Positions 1 through 7,020 of a DNA stretch of 16,185 bases are shown one piece after another (within the stretch, counting starts at the first letter, position 1; each line of letters opens with the position of its first letter). Position numbers and translations under genes: made by a program. Under the pieces are notes generated by a model. That model searched no databases and had not been told where the DNA came from. It was given only the letters and a program-made list of their open reading frames with translations. Source of the stretch: Euryarchaeota archaeon UBA111 (lineage in GTDB: Archaea; Thermoplasmatota; Poseidoniia; Poseidoniales; Poseidoniaceae); NCBI GenBank assembly GCA_002506025.1, contig DAWS01000022.1, forward strand, positions 1 through 16,185. The letters are read 5' to 3'.

Positions 1-816
1 ATCCTAAAAGAACCAGCAGAGTTCTTTGAACAAGCAAGTATTGATGAAGCATATCTTGATGTTACAGAATATGTCAACAACGACTGGGACGCGGCACTGG
101 CACTGTGCAGAAAACTTCAGGATGAGGTGCTTCAAAATATTGGGTTAAGTGCATCATTTGGCATTGCACAAAATCGTATATTAGCGAAAATGGCTAGTGA
201 AATTAACAAGCCTCGTGGTATCCACAGAATCCTACCTGACGAACTTGTTGACTTTTTTGAAGGCCGCAGTATCAGAGAGGTGCCAGGAATAGGTAAAAAA
301 CGCGCAACACAACTCTATGAATGGGGTATAACCACAGTAGATGAATTGTACACTTATGGAGAGTTAGCGCTATCAAGAATAACTGGAGAACGCTTTGCGG
401 CTTGGATAACCCGTGTTTACGAGGGGCGGACATCCAACGAAATCAGTCCTCTAAAGAGTCGGAAATCTATTGGTAAAGAAACCACTTTTGATTATGATCG
501 AGAAAATTATCGGGTAGTATTGGAGAATCTACTTAGCATTGTCAGGCGAGTGATGAAATCTGCCAGGGAAATTGGTGTTTCAGGTAGACTGGCAGAAATT
601 AAAATACGCTACACTGGGTTTGAAACACATACCCATGGTAGGTCAATTCCAGTATCGATGAATGATGATGAAGTTTTCACCAGTTTGGCTGAGAAACTAT
701 TTGCTAACAATGTCCAAACCGGGAAAAAAATCAGATTGATTGGCTTCCGCCTAGGTCATTTGGATACTCCAACCACTAAACAAACTCGTTTGCTGTCTTT
801 GATAGAGGAAGAGTAG
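1..816 (+). CDS. dinB: Y-family translesion DNA polymerase (DinB/Dpo4-type), 5' truncated by window edge
   Basis: Template-directed DNA synthesis across damaged bases, with low fidelity and no proofreading. The frame is open from base 1, so 271 residues are visible. Family members are about 350 residues, so roughly 90 N-terminal residues lie outside the window. Visible residues 13-20 read SIDEAYLD, the family's catalytic motif; D15 and E16 are the metal-binding carboxylates. The palm/fingers signature follows (SFGIAQNRILAKMAS, then KPRG). Next comes the thumb helix-hairpin-helix (VPGIGKKRATQLYEWGI), then the little-finger domain. The C-terminus has a glutamine followed by spaced hydrophobics (QTRLLSLI), a possible degenerate sliding-clamp (PCNA) binding peptide. 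The first internal ATG (127) lies downstream of the catalytic motif and is not the real start. The gene converges on valS with a 2-bp gap. Identification is secure at family level; DinB versus another Y-family subgroup is less certain. Confidence 0.93.
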   Translation: MLKEPAEFFEQASIDEAYLDVTEYVNNDWDAALALCRKLQDEVLQNIGLSASFGIAQNRILAKMASEINKPRGIHRILPDELVDFFEGRSIREVPGIGKKRATQLYEWGITTVDELYTYGELALSRITGERFAAWITRVYEGRTSNEISPLKSRKSIGKETTFDYDRENYRVVLENLLSIVRRVMKSAREIGVSGRLAEIKIRYTGFETHTHGRSIPVSMNDDEVFTSLAEKLFANNVQTGKKIRLIGFRLGHLDTPTTKQTRLLSLIEEE

Positions 817-818
817 TT

Positions 819-3308
819 TCACTCAATACTGTGCATAGCAGTCAGTATATTGTTAAAATCAGTTAGATTTTCTGGTATCGCTATTCCTGATATTGGTTGG
901 TTAAGTGAAATACCATTAGCCTTTTTCGTGCTCCATACCTCTCCGTTGAAAGCTTGTAAAGCATTCGATTTGCTCATTAGAAGCTCGCTTCTTTGCTGGT
1001 CAAAATGTTGTCCAAGAATGTTGTCGGGGAATTCATCTATCTCAACCGCAGAGGTTCCGTAAATTGTTGTCGAAATATGATGGGTAAAGAAAGGACATAT
1101 TGGGCTAAATGCGCTCAAAAAATCTCTCACAATGCGATGTATTGTCCATGCAGCTTTGACATCCCCATCATATAGTCTAGATTTTACCATCTCTAGATAG
1201 TGACTCGGCAATATTCCTGTGCCAAAAGTTTTGAGTGTTTGAGTTGCTGTGTATATATCTAAATTATTCCACGCCGTTTTAACTTCTGACATAACAGCAT
1301 TGAATTCATACAGAATCCATTCATCCTCGATGTTTAGGTCATCCGGTATGCTATCCAAGTCGTTAGGGACATCAAATTGAGAAGCGAAGCGTGCAACATT
1401 GAACAATTTGGTTAGAACTCCGAAATACTTCTGCTCGATTTCCTCTGGGTTGATGTGAAAGTCATCACCAACTTGTGCTTCACACGCCTTCCAAAGACGG
1501 AAACATTCACTACCAATTTTGTTGGCTTTGAGATTAACAGTTTTTTCTGGACCTTTCACTTTCCACGACCCGGTTCTGCCACCTGCGCCACACTCAAGGA
1601 CTGAATCTGCATCAATCCCATTGCCAAGTGATTTGCTCATTTTACGCCCCCATGGGTCCATTCCTAGACCATCAATCCAGACATGTTGGAAACCTGGCTT
1701 GTCTAGTAGTAAAGCAGATTTAAGCAGCGTGTAGTAAAGCCATGTTCGGACTATCTCTTTCCCTTGGGGTCGAAGTGCGGTAGGGAAGGCCTTGTCAAAA
1801 ATCTCTGGTTGATTTAGATAGCCACTGACGAAGAGGTTGGAATTTGATGAATCCATCCAAGTATCGAAGACCTTCTGCTCCCCAGTAATGTTACCCAAAG
1901 TTTCGGTCATTGCCTCAAATGAGCCAACATCTTCACGGCTGTCACGGCGTAAAACTCGACTCCCAGCAGGTGGATTTTCTCGCCACGGTTGAACATAAGT
2001 TCCTGCTGGTGGAACTATTACATATTCTTCGTTTTCACTATACCAGATCGGTATCTCGGTATGATACCATCTCCGCCTTGATATAGGCCAATCAATGCTG
2101 ATGTTATCCATCCAATCCAACAGGAATTGACGATTTCTAACGGGGTGGAATTCTATTTCTTCAATCAATTCCCGCATTCTATCTTGTATGTGTGTTTGAC
2201 GCACATACCACTCCTTAAGCAATATTATCTCGACGGGATTTTTTCCTCTTTCAGAGACAGGAACTTCTTGCTCACGCTCTTCGATTTTCGCCAGCATGTT
2301 GTTGGCACTCAAATATTCTATTATCGAGTTTCGTGCATCGATTACTGTCATACCCGACCACTGTGCAGCAAGTTCGGTCATGCACCCTTCAAGGTTGATT
2401 GCTTGAAACGGTGTCAGTCCTAGCTCTCTAAATACTGCAACATCGTTTTGGTCACCAAATGAACAGACCATCAACACTCCTGAGCCAAATTCTGATTTGA
2501 CTGACGGGTGGGTTTTGATTTCAACATATTTTTCTCGCCCTTGAACTGGCAGTGGTAGTGGAATTTTTTGACCAACAAGGTGCTGATATCGCTTGTCATC
2601 TGGATGGACAACAACTACGCCACAAGCGCAGATAAGCTCAGGTCTGGTAGTAGAGATGACAACCTCAGTTCCGTCATCCAGTCGCCAAATTACATCAACT
2701 AATTTCGTTTTGCGAGAAAGTCTCTCAACCTCTGCATCGGCAATTGTCGTACCTTCGACGGGATCGTAGATATTAGGTCTTAAGTCTTCGACAATGGTGC
2801 CGTTTTTGAACAGTTCAACGAATATTGATTGCGTAACCGAGCGGTAATCAGGAGCATCTGTAAGATATTCACGTGTAAAATCACATGAAAGACCAACACG
2901 GCGTGCGGTATTTCTCATCGCTTGAGTGAATTCTTCAATGGTACTTTTGCACAATTCAAGGAACTCCGCCCTATCGTAAGTTTTCATTTTACGTTTAGTA
3001 TTTTTTTCCACGGTAAATTCAATATTTATTCCGTTTCTGTCAACCCCCCAAGGGAAGTAGACTTCTTTGCCCAGTAAACGCTGGGAACGAGCAATTACGT
3101 CAATCATTGAATATTGGGCAACAGCACCAATGTGCCACGTTCCAGAAGGATAAGGTGGCGGTGTATCAATGACGAATATTTCTTTGCCCGATTTTGGATT
3201 AAACCCATATCTTTTGGTATATTCTTCACTATCAGCAGAATGCTCTGATTGAATTTTTTTCTCTAGGTCAACCGACCATCGTTTCTCGTTAAGTCTTGGA
3301 GTTGGCAT
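819..3308 (-). CDS. valS: Valyl-tRNA synthetase
   Basis: Class Ia synthetase that charges tRNA-Val with valine and edits mischarged threonine; cytosolic. It is 829 residues from the preferred ATG. The Rossmann signature PPPYPSGTWHIGA is near residues 50-62, so the HIGH motif reads HIGA. The CP1 editing region contains STTRPE near 219-224. DNISIDWPISRRRW near 401-414 and DTWMDSS near 482-488 are typical of ValRS/IleRS, and KMSKS is at 556-560. The anticodon-binding helical domain follows. The long C-terminal coiled coil of bacterial ValRS appears absent or short. The frame extends 11 codons upstream to a GTG at 3341, but the ATG at 3308 has GGTGA five bases upstream and is the better start. 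Oddities are an insertion of about 20 residues after KMSKS and no cysteine between about residues 401 and 572, where many relatives carry zinc ligands. The gene is divergent from the RND gene and convergent with dinB. Confidence 0.95.
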   Translation of the reverse strand: MPTPRLNEKRWSVDLEKKIQSEHSADSEEYTKRYGFNPKSGKEIFVIDTPPPYPSGTWHIGAVAQYSMIDVIARSQRLLGKEVYFPWGVDRNGINIEFTVEKNTKRKMKTYDRAEFLELCKSTIEEFTQAMRNTARRVGLSCDFTREYLTDAPDYRSVTQSIFVELFKNGTIVEDLRPNIYDPVEGTTIADAEVERLSRKTKLVDVIWRLDDGTEVVISTTRPELICACGVVVVHPDDKRYQHLVGQKIPLPLPVQGREKYVEIKTHPSVKSEFGSGVLMVCSFGDQNDVAVFRELGLTPFQAINLEGCMTELAAQWSGMTVIDARNSIIEYLSANNMLAKIEEREQEVPVSERGKNPVEIILLKEWYVRQTHIQDRMRELIEEIEFHPVRNRQFLLDWMDNISIDWPISRRRWYHTEIPIWYSENEEYVIVPPAGTYVQPWRENPPAGSRVLRRDSREDVGSFEAMTETLGNITGEQKVFDTWMDSSNSNLFVSGYLNQPEIFDKAFPTALRPQGKEIVRTWLYYTLLKSALLLDKPGFQHVWIDGLGMDPWGRKMSKSLGNGIDADSVLECGAGGRTGSWKVKGPEKTVNLKANKIGSECFRLWKACEAQVGDDFHINPEEIEQKYFGVLTKLFNVARFASQFDVPNDLDSIPDDLNIEDEWILYEFNAVMSEVKTAWNNLDIYTATQTLKTFGTGILPSHYLEMVKSRLYDGDVKAAWTIHRIVRDFLSAFSPICPFFTHHISTTIYGTSAVEIDEFPDNILGQHFDQQRSELLMSKSNALQAFNGEVWSTKKANGISLNQPISGIAIPENLTDFNNILTAMHSIE

Positions 3309-3466
3309 GTGCCTCACCGGCCCCACGCTCGTTACCAGCACGGGTCCACATCGCCGTCAACTTACATGATATCAAACCAACGCATCAAGTTAAATTCAAT
3401 CATTAACTCAATCATATTGTCGGTAAACATTTCAAGCGAGAACTTGTGGGATTACCGGGGAAGGCT
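3309..3466. promoter_or_regulatory. Divergent intergenic region between valS and the RND gene
   Basis: This 158-bp gap must hold the start signals of both divergent genes. The valS-proximal half (about 3309-3360) is noticeably GC-richer than its surroundings and would form the valS leader. The other half is AT-rich. It includes a direct repeat of the 8-mer TCAATCAT at 3396-3403 and 3408-3415 (12-bp period), which could be a regulator site or chance. TATA-like AT stretches occur near 3390-3395 on both strands and near 3413-3425 on the plus strand, but none is a clear consensus. No tRNA, T-box or riboswitch structure was recognised. That the region contains promoters is inferred from gene arrangement. 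Confidence 0.45.
3314..3318 (-). promoter_or_regulatory. Ribosome binding site that fixes the valS start
   Basis: On the minus strand GGTGA occupies these bases, followed by a 5-nt spacer (GGCAC) and the ATG ending at 3308. GGTGA pairs with the conserved 16S 3' tail (..UCACCUCC). No comparable site precedes the upstream in-frame GTG at 3341, so the shorter 829-residue protein is favoured. Confidence 0.65.
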
Positions 3467-6400
3467 ATGGCTGATGGGAATGATTCTTCTGAACCATCTA
3501 GTGAAAGTCGTAAATTTTCCAAGCGAATCGGTGCACTGGCTGAATATAGCAAATCAAAAATTCAGTCTGGAGCCGTTGATTTAACCGCGCGTGTCCGAGA
3601 TTTCCGGGCAAAGTCAGCAATTGATGCAGTATTGGAAGCACCAGACCGCTTCAAACGTGAGTGGCAAAAGCATGGAGCAACAGGTGCCATAACCAAATAT
3701 CCCGTAGCAGTGCTAGTAATATTTCTTATGCTGACGGCGTTTTTTGTATCCCAATCAGGCTTCCTTGACGACACAAGATTTGATGATGACCCGAATGAGC
3801 CTGCGCTAAACGTTAATGGTGATTTAGAAGTTTACCTACCTGAAGGTAGTCAAGTTGCAGAACTGATTAAACTCGTTGAGGATGATTGGTCAACGAATGT
3901 AATGATCATCTACGTGGAGTCTGGCACCAGGAATATTACCGATCAGCGGATTCTCCAAGAGATGAGTTACGTTGAGAGTCAACTGAACCCATACCTTTCT
4001 GATTCAATTAACGATGATGTAATCTATATTTTATCCCTATCTACTGTGCTCAAGGAAGTCAACTCTAGTGCTCCACGAGTTCGAGAAGCGTTCATCAACG
4101 AACTCGGTCAACTCGGTTGTGCTGCTGGCCAAGACGAATGTGCCAGCGCTCAAGCGGCTGAGGCATTGAATGACCTAATAGCTCAAACAGATGAGCAGTT
4201 TGGTGGTTCATACGAGATTCCAAGTCAGCCAACTATTGACTTAGTAATTGGAGAGATGTATGAGGATGATGGCACCCCAACCCCAGGTCTGGATAAACTT
4301 GCTAGAGATGTCTGCACAACAGGTGAACGCGATTGTGGTGGCCCTGATGGACTACTCGATCGAGCGATTATGGCGGTCGCTGTATCTGATCAAGTAGAGG
4401 CAAAGGATTTGATTGCGAGAACCCAATCTCAACTAGATCAGTTTAGCAAAGAGGAGAGGTATTGTGATGATGTCAATAACGACGGGGTTCCCGACCCAGA
4501 AACAGGTGTCTGCACTTGGGAGAGTCTCAATCTAACAATGACTTTAACTGGTCCCGTTCCAATTACCAACGCTGTAACAGAATTTTCTTTCAAACTATTT
4601 TGGGAAATTTTCCCCACAGCGGTCGTTCTAGTGGCTTTGGGATTATTCATATTCCATTCAGATTTACTACAGACAGGTATCACAGGTATACGCCCAATTC
4701 AGGGTATTAAGGTCGTAATTATTGCAGGTTTACCGACTCTGTGTGCAGTGTTTTGGACACTTGGTCTTATTGGATGGACCAATTATGAAGTTACCATGAC
4801 TGTAATTATCGTCGGGCCAATTCTCCTAGCACTAGGCGTTTCATACGGCCTTCACATTACTAATAGATACGCAGAGGAAGGTGGAACGAAATCTGAAAAG
4901 ATGAAAGCTTCATTATCGTCAACCGGAAAGGCTGTGTTTTTGTCAGCAGTAACAACGGTGATTGGTTTCATCTCTTTGGTTTTTACACCTATGGCACCAA
5001 TACAGACAGTCGGTATTGCGTTGTCTGGAGGTATTGTAATCGTTTATATTTTGACGATGTTTATGGTTCCAAATCTTACGCTATTGCTCGACTTGCGGAA
5101 ACCAAAACATCCACCTTTGAAAGCCTTTGATCGTTTAGTAGATGCCCCAGTAAAGTACAACAGGGCTATTATTGGATTCTTTTTGATGTTGATTCTAATC
5201 TCAGCAACTTTAGGACAGAGCAATGTTGAAGAAAATATCGATTTGTTGGGTATGGCGCCTGAAGGCGAAGACCCCGTGATCAAGATGAAGCAATATAGCA
5301 GCGATTTCAATGCTGGTCAAATTGGTATGATTTTGATACACGCCAATGTTACTGGTGATACTAACGACCAGGACACGGGTAATGATGATCCAGCAGAAAA
5401 TCTGAAACGGATAGATCAATTAGAAAGTAAACTAAATACCGTGGAAAATACTTCAGCAGTTTCAATCGTGTTTTTGATGAAATCAACGGGTATTGCCCCG
5501 ACTGTTTCAGGTGCGCAACTTTACGAGTTCGTGAATGTCACTCCATTACCAGACGACATCAAGGAAACAGCTGAAGTTTTGTTGAATAATGAAATAACTG
5601 CTGACGCATCGTTTTGGGATTTGCTAATTCAGCCGGATAATTTTGGTTTACCCGGTACCAAGCAATCTCAGATTTTCTTGCTAAACGTATTCTATGCTTC
5701 AATTACCGATGAAACACGAGAGATATTCATCAACAGTGATTTTGATAGAACTCTCATTTATGTCGATATGCCGTTTATTCCCGTTGCTGATACGGCTAAG
5801 AGTGTGGAAGCAGTCAACCAGCACGCAGACTCATTCCGTTCGGTGGATAGCGGACGTGCAGAACATCTGACAGGTGTTGCAGCCACTGCAATAGAAGTGA
5901 ACCAACTCATTGTCGGGTCTCAATATACTTCGCTGGCTTTTGCAATTATTTTGACTTTGATTGTATTGGCCATAGTTTTCAGAGATATACAATATTCATT
6001 CTGGACAACATCTCCGGTTATTGCTACCGTTGCCTTGCAATGGCTTGTTATGTGGCAAATGAATGTCACATTATCTCTTGTCACTGTCATGATTGGCTCA
6101 ATACTTGTTGGTGTCGGCGTTGATTTTTCCATTCACATTTCTAATCGTATCAGGGAATTAGGGGGTGGTATTAATGCCATCAAGAGCGCTGCTATCGGTA
6201 CGGGTATGTCGCTGTTTGAGGCAGCAGTCGTGACCTCACTAGGTATGATTACAGCATATCAAATTCCTATCCCAGAGATTAAACCATTTATCACTGTAAT
6301 ATTGATACTGTTGTGGGTTGCCGCCGCAAGTGCCTTGATTTTACTACCGGCTATTTTTGTTACTCTAGAAAAAATGGGTATATCTGCAGTTAGTGAATCT

Positions 6401-6499
6401 AATGTAATGGCTCGAAAACTTGGCCTAATCGTCGATGGAAAAGCCGATATTGATGTTTTGGATGCAGAAATTGATGAGGAAATCAAGGACGCTTGGTAA
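3467..6499 (+). CDS. RND superfamily / MMPL-family membrane transport protein
   Basis: Probable proton-driven exporter in the cytoplasmic membrane; substrate unknown. It has 1010 residues and the two-fold RND/MMPL architecture. There is a hydrophilic N-terminus of about 77 residues, TM1 (about 78-98), a large external domain (about 100-380), TM2-TM6 (about 380-540), TM7 (about 565-585), a second external domain (about 586-820), TM8-TM12 (about 822-960) and a short acidic tail. The TM4-type motif in the second half reads GVGVDFSIHISNR with the ion-relay Asp at 886. The matching site in the first half reads LGVSYGLHITNR with Ser459. External domain 1 has three close cysteine pairs (218/225, 283/290, 333/349). 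The last pair encloses an Asp/Asn-rich loop (334-343). The frame also has a GTG start at 3446 (7 residues longer); ATG 3467 was chosen because no good ribosome binding site supports GTG. HpnN-like or SecDF-like roles cannot be distinguished. Confidence 0.87.
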   Translation: MADGNDSSEPSSESRKFSKRIGALAEYSKSKIQSGAVDLTARVRDFRAKSAIDAVLEAPDRFKREWQKHGATGAITKYPVAVLVIFLMLTAFFVSQSGFLDDTRFDDDPNEPALNVNGDLEVYLPEGSQVAELIKLVEDDWSTNVMIIYVESGTRNITDQRILQEMSYVESQLNPYLSDSINDDVIYILSLSTVLKEVNSSAPRVREAFINELGQLGCAAGQDECASAQAAEALNDLIAQTDEQFGGSYEIPSQPTIDLVIGEMYEDDGTPTPGLDKLARDVCTTGERDCGGPDGLLDRAIMAVAVSDQVEAKDLIARTQSQLDQFSKEERYCDDVNNDGVPDPETGVCTWESLNLTMTLTGPVPITNAVTEFSFKLFWEIFPTAVVLVALGLFIFHSDLLQTGITGIRPIQGIKVVIIAGLPTLCAVFWTLGLIGWTNYEVTMTVIIVGPILLALGVSYGLHITNRYAEEGGTKSEKMKASLSSTGKAVFLSAVTTVIGFISLVFTPMAPIQTVGIALSGGIVIVYILTMFMVPNLTLLLDLRKPKHPPLKAFDRLVDAPVKYNRAIIGFFLMLILISATLGQSNVEENIDLLGMAPEGEDPVIKMKQYSSDFNAGQIGMILIHANVTGDTNDQDTGNDDPAENLKRIDQLESKLNTVENTSAVSIVFLMKSTGIAPTVSGAQLYEFVNVTPLPDDIKETAEVLLNNEITADASFWDLLIQPDNFGLPGTKQSQIFLLNVFYASITDETREIFINSDFDRTLIYVDMPFIPVADTAKSVEAVNQHADSFRSVDSGRAEHLTGVAATAIEVNQLIVGSQYTSLAFAIILTLIVLAIVFRDIQYSFWTTSPVIATVALQWLVMWQMNVTLSLVTVMIGSILVGVGVDFSIHISNRIRELGGGINAIKSAAIGTGMSLFEAAVVTSLGMITAYQIPIPEIKPFITVILILLWVAAASALILLPAIFVTLEKMGISAVSESNVMARKLGLIVDGKADIDVLDAEIDEEIKDAW

Positions 6500-6536
6500 T
6501 ACAAATCTCAAAAGAGCGGGACCATCTGGACGTTAC

Positions 6537-7016
6537 ATGGTCGCATACTGGTTGATGAAATCAGAGCCTCACGTTTATCCATATGAGCAGTTGGTTGCAG
6601 ATGGTTGGACACACTGGGATGGAGTTAGAAATTACCAAGCAAGAAATATCATGCGTGATGACATGAAAAAAGGTGACTTAGTGCTTTATTACCACTCAAA
6701 CTTCAAACCGCCACATGTCGCAGGTATTGCTCGCATCCGAAAGGAGGGCTACCCGGATTTTACCGCCCAAGATCCAAGTTCAAAATACTTCGATGCCAAA
6801 GCTACTCCTGACAACCCTAGATGGATAATGGTTGACATTGAACCAGTCATGGAATTAGATTCTATGATTCCTCTAGAAGACATCAAAAATAATCCAGAAT
6901 GTGAAGGTATGGCTCTGATAAGAAAGGGTCAACGTTTATCTGTCCAACCTGTTGATGAAGAGCATTTCATCGCAGTCCTAAAAATGGCAAATCTTACCAT
7001 TAGTGACCTGAGTTGA
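6537..7016 (+). CDS. EVE-domain protein (PUA-like fold, Thy28/YTH-related)
   Basis: This is a 159-residue single-domain protein. EVE domains have the PUA-like fold related to YTH and ASCH domains and are thought to bind modified nucleic-acid bases; the cellular role in archaea is unsettled. The start is set by family alignment: EVE proteins begin almost directly with the strand seen here as YWLMKSEP (residues 4-11). An upstream in-frame ATG at 6435 lies inside the RND gene and would add 34 non-homologous residues. Other family signatures are WDGVRNYQARN (27-37), KGDLVLYYHSN (45-55), the histidine-containing PPHVAGIARI (58-67), and NPRWIMVDIE (93-102). The gene begins 37 bp after the RND stop and ends 4 bp before the aminotransferase start, so it probably belongs to that transcript. 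No clear Shine-Dalgarno site precedes it. Family assignment is confident; the ligand is unknown. Confidence 0.88.
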   Translation: MVAYWLMKSEPHVYPYEQLVADGWTHWDGVRNYQARNIMRDDMKKGDLVLYYHSNFKPPHVAGIARIRKEGYPDFTAQDPSSKYFDAKATPDNPRWIMVDIEPVMELDSMIPLEDIKNNPECEGMALIRKGQRLSVQPVDEEHFIAVLKMANLTISDLS

Positions 7017-7020
7017 TTTA

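Noticed and set aside
1506..1595. Intein in ValRS near the KMSKS region
   Set aside because: The extra segment is only about 20 residues and lacks the Cys/Ser splice start, HN/Asn end and the length of even a mini-intein.
3309..3341. N-terminal extension of valS to the GTG at 3341
   Set aside because: The extra 11 residues are not family-like, and the GGTGA site sits inside them, correctly spaced for the ATG at 3308.
3309..3584. 91-residue plus-strand frame overlapping the valS leader and the start of the RND gene
   Set aside because: It overlaps the RND coding sequence in another frame, and its product looks like translated intergenic sequence. The RND frame is clearly the real one.
6435..6536. 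34-residue N-terminal extension of the EVE protein
   Set aside because: It would overlap the RND gene by about 65 bp and precede the YWLMKSEP strand with which EVE proteins normally begin.
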